Both the position numbers and the translations under genes were made by a program. Below the pieces are notes generated by a model. That model had not been told where the DNA came from. It did not search any database and was given only the letters and a program-made list of their open reading frames with translations. This document shows positions 19,445-22,165 of a stretch of DNA of 22,165 bases, piece by piece. The stretch is from positions 1 through 22,165 of the IMG/VR virus record IMGVR_UViG_3300044655_001105. One strand, written 5' to 3'. How positions within the stretch are numbered: the first letter of the stretch is position 1; each line of letters starts with the position of its first letter. Source of the DNA: a virus.

Positions 19445-20167
19445 ATGGGAATTGGCGTTGGTATTGGTTTGGTTGTTCCTTTTCAAGGCATAGCTGGATT
19501 CAATCCGAGCAGTATTTCAGGCTTACTTACTTGGTATAAAGCTGATGCCGGAGTGCTGGACGCCAGTAATAATCCCATTACGAGTGATGGAACTGCCGTA
19601 AAAACTTGGCAGGACCAAAGTGGCAATTCTAATCACCTTGTTCAAAGCACAAGTACTAAACAACCTTTGTATAAGGTGAGTCAGCAAAATGGACTACCTG
19701 GCATTCTGTTTGATGGTACTGATGACTTTTTTACTACCACAAGCAGACTTTCCACCGTTCGGACTGTGTTTGTAATTCACAAGTGGACTGCTACAACAGG
19801 CGACTATCGCCCGCTGATCGGTGATTCTATAACCTATAACTTTCATGGTGGTGCAGCCGGAGGTGCCTTATTTTACGACGGCGCTGGCGCAGATACATTA
19901 GAAACACGTTTTGTGTATCTTGGTAAAAAGTACGTTAATAGTGTTGAAACCGCTCATTCTAGTGTCGTGCGATACACAACGTATAAGTTAGTTGCGGTGA
20001 CAACGACTGCTAATACATACATTGACCAGATATCGTTTGATCGTAATGACACACCAAGACAATTTTATGGTCAGATGGGCGAAATTCTAGCTTATGATTC
20101 TGTACTTTCGGCAACAGATCGCGGAAAGGTAGAAACGTATTTGATGAGTAAATGGGGACTTTCGTAG
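19445..20167 (+). CDS. LamG/concanavalin-like spike protein
   Basis: ATG 19445, two bases after the previous stop. The 240-residue protein begins with a hydrophobic Gly-rich stretch (GIGVGIGLVVPFQG), then a concanavalin-like sandwich: GLLTWYKADAGV, then GTAVKTWQDQSGNSNHLVQS, GLPGILFDGTDDFF, a series of strands (RTVFVIHKW, YKLVAVTTT), and the characteristic end GQMGEILAYDSVLSATDRGKVETYL. Such domains bind carbohydrates. With the spike-base gene just upstream it probably forms a host-binding spike. No SD was seen, so translation may be coupled to the upstream gene. Confidence 0.75.
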   Translation: MGIGVGIGLVVPFQGIAGFNPSSISGLLTWYKADAGVLDASNNPITSDGTAVKTWQDQSGNSNHLVQSTSTKQPLYKVSQQNGLPGILFDGTDDFFTTTSRLSTVRTVFVIHKWTATTGDYRPLIGDSITYNFHGGAAGGALFYDGAGADTLETRFVYLGKKYVNSVETAHSSVVRYTTYKLVAVTTTANTYIDQISFDRNDTPRQFYGQMGEILAYDSVLSATDRGKVETYLMSKWGLS

Positions 20168-20191
20168 AACTAGGTAATTAACTGTGTAGCC

Positions 20192-20207
20192 TTAACTAGG
20201 GAGTTAA
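20192..20207 (+). promoter_or_regulatory. RBS hairpin before the AT-hook gene
   Basis: TTAACT (20192-20197) and AGTTAA (20202-20207) form a 6-bp stem with loop AGGG. The SD of the next gene (AGGGAG) lies in the loop and the first bases of the right arm. The start ATG 20210 is three bases after the stem. It may tune translation of this gene. Confidence 0.4.
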
Positions 20208-20209
20208 AT

Positions 20210-20896
20210 ATGGCACAAGTAGATTGGAACGCGATAATGGGAGTAGGGCAACCAAAGCGACGTTATGCAGGGGCTAACGTTAAGTTTTTTAATGCCTATA
20301 ACGAAAACAAAGAAAAGACACTAGCGCAAGGTCGCCCGATCTTTGATGAGATTCCGTCTATCTCGATACAGTGGCCGGGTGGAGATGAGACGGTTAGGCG
20401 CATCGAACCCCACGATATTGCAGAGTACTCAGAACTATACGCCGCTTTTACTGCCGGCAATCAACCTGTTGAGAGTGGGACACCATTAGCAGAATGGCCG
20501 TTAATGAATGGGTCAGCAATGCGCGAGTTTCAGCATATTGGTTTTCGCACCGTTGAGCAGGTAGCGAGCGCCAATGATGAGGTTAAACGCAAACTCGGTC
20601 CTTTGGGTAAGTTTATCAAATTGGCACAAGACTGGCTTGCAGCCGCTAACAGCGATCAAGCACAGGTGACAGCACTCAAACAACAATTAGACCGAGAACA
20701 GCTTCGTACTGCGAGACTAGAGGAGCAGTTAGAACTTATGATGCAGCGTATCGAAGGTTTGGAAGGTACTGATTTACGGCCACAGCGTCGTAAAGTGTTT
20801 CAGCCAGAACCGGATATTGAAGATAATGAAGACGATTTTGTTAATGAGGAAGTCGTCGAAACTCCCAAAAGAAGGGGTAGACCAAGAAAAGTATGA
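20210..20896 (+). CDS. Structural-region protein with AT-hook tail
   Basis: A 228-residue protein. The N-terminal part includes IFDEIPSISIQWPGGDETVR, then a helical region SELYAAFTAGNQPVESGTPL followed by a short helix, FRTVEQVASANDEVKRKLG, reminiscent of a helix-hairpin element found in uncharacterised phage proteins (the GTPL..WP motif). Residues about 140-185 are a coiled coil (ALKQQLDREQLRTARLEEQL). An acidic linker (EPDIEDNEDDF) leads to the C-terminal KRRGRPRKV, an exact AT-hook core (GRP flanked by basic residues) that binds A/T-rich DNA in the minor groove. Its role is unknown; the tail suggests contact with DNA in the virion or at the neck. Confidence 0.65.
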   Translation: MAQVDWNAIMGVGQPKRRYAGANVKFFNAYNENKEKTLAQGRPIFDEIPSISIQWPGGDETVRRIEPHDIAEYSELYAAFTAGNQPVESGTPLAEWPLMNGSAMREFQHIGFRTVEQVASANDEVKRKLGPLGKFIKLAQDWLAAANSDQAQVTALKQQLDREQLRTARLEEQLELMMQRIEGLEGTDLRPQRRKVFQPEPDIEDNEDDFVNEEVVETPKRRGRPRKV

Positions 20897-21756
20897 CACT
20901 TGCAACGGTTGTTACAAACGTCGCTAACGAAGCTGGCTATTCTGTAGAGTCAAACATAATGACTTCTACGGAGACGACTACCAAGCAGCTACGCACCATT
21001 GCGAATCGTATCAACCATGAGATGTCAGAAGCGTATCCCTGGCCGGTGATGTATGCGAGCGGGTCCTTCTCCCTAGTCGCAGGGCAAGCATCGTATGCAT
21101 TGCCGGCCTCTTTTTCTTATTACCATTACGAATCGTTTTGGAATAGCAGCACTCGCTGGCGCATCCTTGGACCGATGAGCGAGCAAGAGTATGCAGAGAT
21201 TAGGGGTTATGGACTTAATACAACCGTTTATCAGCGGTTCCAAATTCGCGGTATTTCCAATACCGAACTTTTGATTAGTCCGACTCCTACAGCTTCTAAC
21301 GCTGGAAACATAGTAATTTTTGAGTATATCGCCGACAGAAGTGTAAAACCGGCAACGTGGGTAACTGCGACAGTTTACGCTGCAGGTGCATACACATTTT
21401 ACAACGGCAACTATTACACCACAACAGCAGGCGGTACTTCCGGTGCAACTGCACCGACGCACACTAGCGGTAGTGTTTCGGACGGTGGCGTAACTTGGGA
21501 CTACTATTCAGGTCCCTATAAGGAATTTTTGAAAGATACTGACGTTTCAATCTTTAATGAAAAAACGTTAGAGCAGGGAATGATGGAGCGATTCTCTGAG
21601 ATTCACGGTTTAGATAACATTAAACCTCGTTTTGATGCGCAACTTAACGAAGATTTTTCCAAGCAAAACCCTGGCAAGATTATTTATGCAGGCGGCCATA
21701 CACGAGCAGAATTGTTTGCGCGTAGTGGCACTGCAGTTTTTGGAACGTGGATCTGA
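20893..21756 (+). CDS. Head-tail adaptor with inserted module
   Basis: ATG overlaps the upstream stop (ATGA). The 287-residue protein begins LATVVTNVANEAGYSVESNI, then LRTIANRINHEMSEAYPWPV, then SFSLVAGQASYALPASFSYY, a pattern shared by head-tail adaptor (gp4-type/tail tubular-like) proteins of podovirus-like phages. Between residues about 152 and 204 it carries a foreign-looking beta module (TWVTATVYAAGAYTFYNGNY, then GGTSGATAPTHTSGSVSDGG and VTWDYY). That module is common in phage tail and adhesion proteins and resembles carbohydrate-binding CBM5/12-type repeats. The chain then returns to adaptor-type sequence (FNEKTLEQGMMERFSEIHGL). It would join the portal to the tail. Confidence 0.7.
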   Translation: MTLATVVTNVANEAGYSVESNIMTSTETTTKQLRTIANRINHEMSEAYPWPVMYASGSFSLVAGQASYALPASFSYYHYESFWNSSTRWRILGPMSEQEYAEIRGYGLNTTVYQRFQIRGISNTELLISPTPTASNAGNIVIFEYIADRSVKPATWVTATVYAAGAYTFYNGNYYTTTAGGTSGATAPTHTSGSVSDGGVTWDYYSGPYKEFLKDTDVSIFNEKTLEQGMMERFSEIHGLDNIKPRFDAQLNEDFSKQNPGKIIYAGGHTRAELFARSGTAVFGTWI

Positions 21757-22165
21757 TGGCACAGCAACCAATGCAAGCACCACCACCCGCAAAAGGCATG
21801 ACGCCGCAACAGTATTACATGGCGCTTATCTCGCAGGGTATGCGCAGTCAAGATGCTTATGCCGCTTTACAGCAAGCGTATGGACCTCCTAAGAGCCCAG
21901 AGCAGTTACGACAGGAGCAACAGAGCGCAGAGTCAAATGCTGCATTAGCACAGACTGGAGGGCAATTAGCTGGCTTGGCAGGCGCTGGTTATTTATATTC
22001 GCAACTTGGTGGCACTGCAGCTACAGCCGGCAGTCAAGCCGTACTCGGTTCTACTTTAGCAGGCGGTGCTGGCGCTAGTGGTAGCATGGCTACGGCTGGC
22101 GGTGGTGCAGTCATGGGTAGTGGTGCCGTCGGTACTGGTACTGCAGCCGGTGCTACGGGAGGCGT
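21756..22165 (+). CDS. Gly/Ala-rich virion protein, 3' end outside window
   Basis: ATG 21756 overlaps the adaptor stop by one base (TGATG); 136 residues are visible and the frame stays open at the window end. It begins with a proline/Gln lead, MTPQQYYMALISQGMRSQDA and a helix YAALQQAYG, then a Gln/Glu-rich coil. From about residue 68 it is strongly Gly/Ala/Ser/Thr-rich (GLAGAGYLYSQLGGTAATAG and on), a composition found in internal virion or ejection proteins that cross membranes. Position next to the adaptor fits. No enzymatic domain is visible in the part shown. Confidence 0.55.
   Translation, partial: MAQQPMQAPPPAKGMTPQQYYMALISQGMRSQDAYAALQQAYGPPKSPEQLRQEQQSAESNAALAQTGGQLAGLAGAGYLYSQLGGTAATAGSQAVLGSTLAGGAGASGSMATAGGGAVMGSGAVGTGTAAGATGG

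Overview
The window is part of the genome of a double-stranded DNA tailed phage (or prophage), most likely infecting a Gram-negative bacterium. The phage assignment rests on a contiguous head and packaging block (small and large terminase, portal, scaffold, major capsid protein, decoration protein, head-tail adaptor) and on tightly overlapping genes joined by ATGA, GTGA or TAATG junctions with Shine-Dalgarno (SD) sites. The Gram-negative host is inferred from a Sec-type signal peptide on an early gene and sigma70-like promoter elements. There is no integrase, lysis cassette or DNA polymerase in the window, so lifestyle and tail morphotype are open. The large portal with a long Gln-rich C-terminus and the adaptor followed by a Gly/Ala-rich protein are most like podovirus-type phages.

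Layout. (1) 1-4691, minus strand: a leftward early operon that opens with a Bet/RecT-family annealing protein, then a ribbon-helix-helix protein, small proteins, a tRNA-Asn(GUU), a G39P-like helicase loader, more small proteins, a conserved phage protein, a GIY-YIG nuclease-like protein and an Hjc-like PDDEXK resolvase cut by the window edge. Together these look like a recombination and replication module. (2) 4692-5016: gene-free control region with four 11-bp-spaced TGTCG repeats followed by a -10-like TATAAA, architecturally like a Pho box promoter driving the bet operon. (3) 5017-6309, minus strand: a second leftward operon of very small proteins, including a 32-residue membrane peptide and a secreted protein, expressed from a sigma70-like promoter with an overlapping operator-like inverted repeat. 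(4) 6342-9208, plus strand: an XRE-type regulator, a terminase small subunit-like protein and a run of small accessory proteins, two carrying DUF551. (5) 9310-22165, plus strand: large terminase, portal, two adhesion/structural proteins, scaffold, major capsid protein, decoration proteins, a strong terminator, spike-base and LamG-like proteins, an AT-hook protein, a head-tail adaptor with an inserted module, and a partial Gly/Ala-rich virion protein.

The least ordinary places are three control regions. The first is the Pho-box-like array at 4847-4890. The second is 2963-3359, where a plus-strand promoter-like element, several stem-loops and a strong plus-strand terminator lie opposite the leftward operon; two palindromes there differ only by one compensatory base-pair change. 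The third is a nested stem structure ending on the first base of the large terminase start codon. Family names come from recognising motifs by eye; no database search was run.
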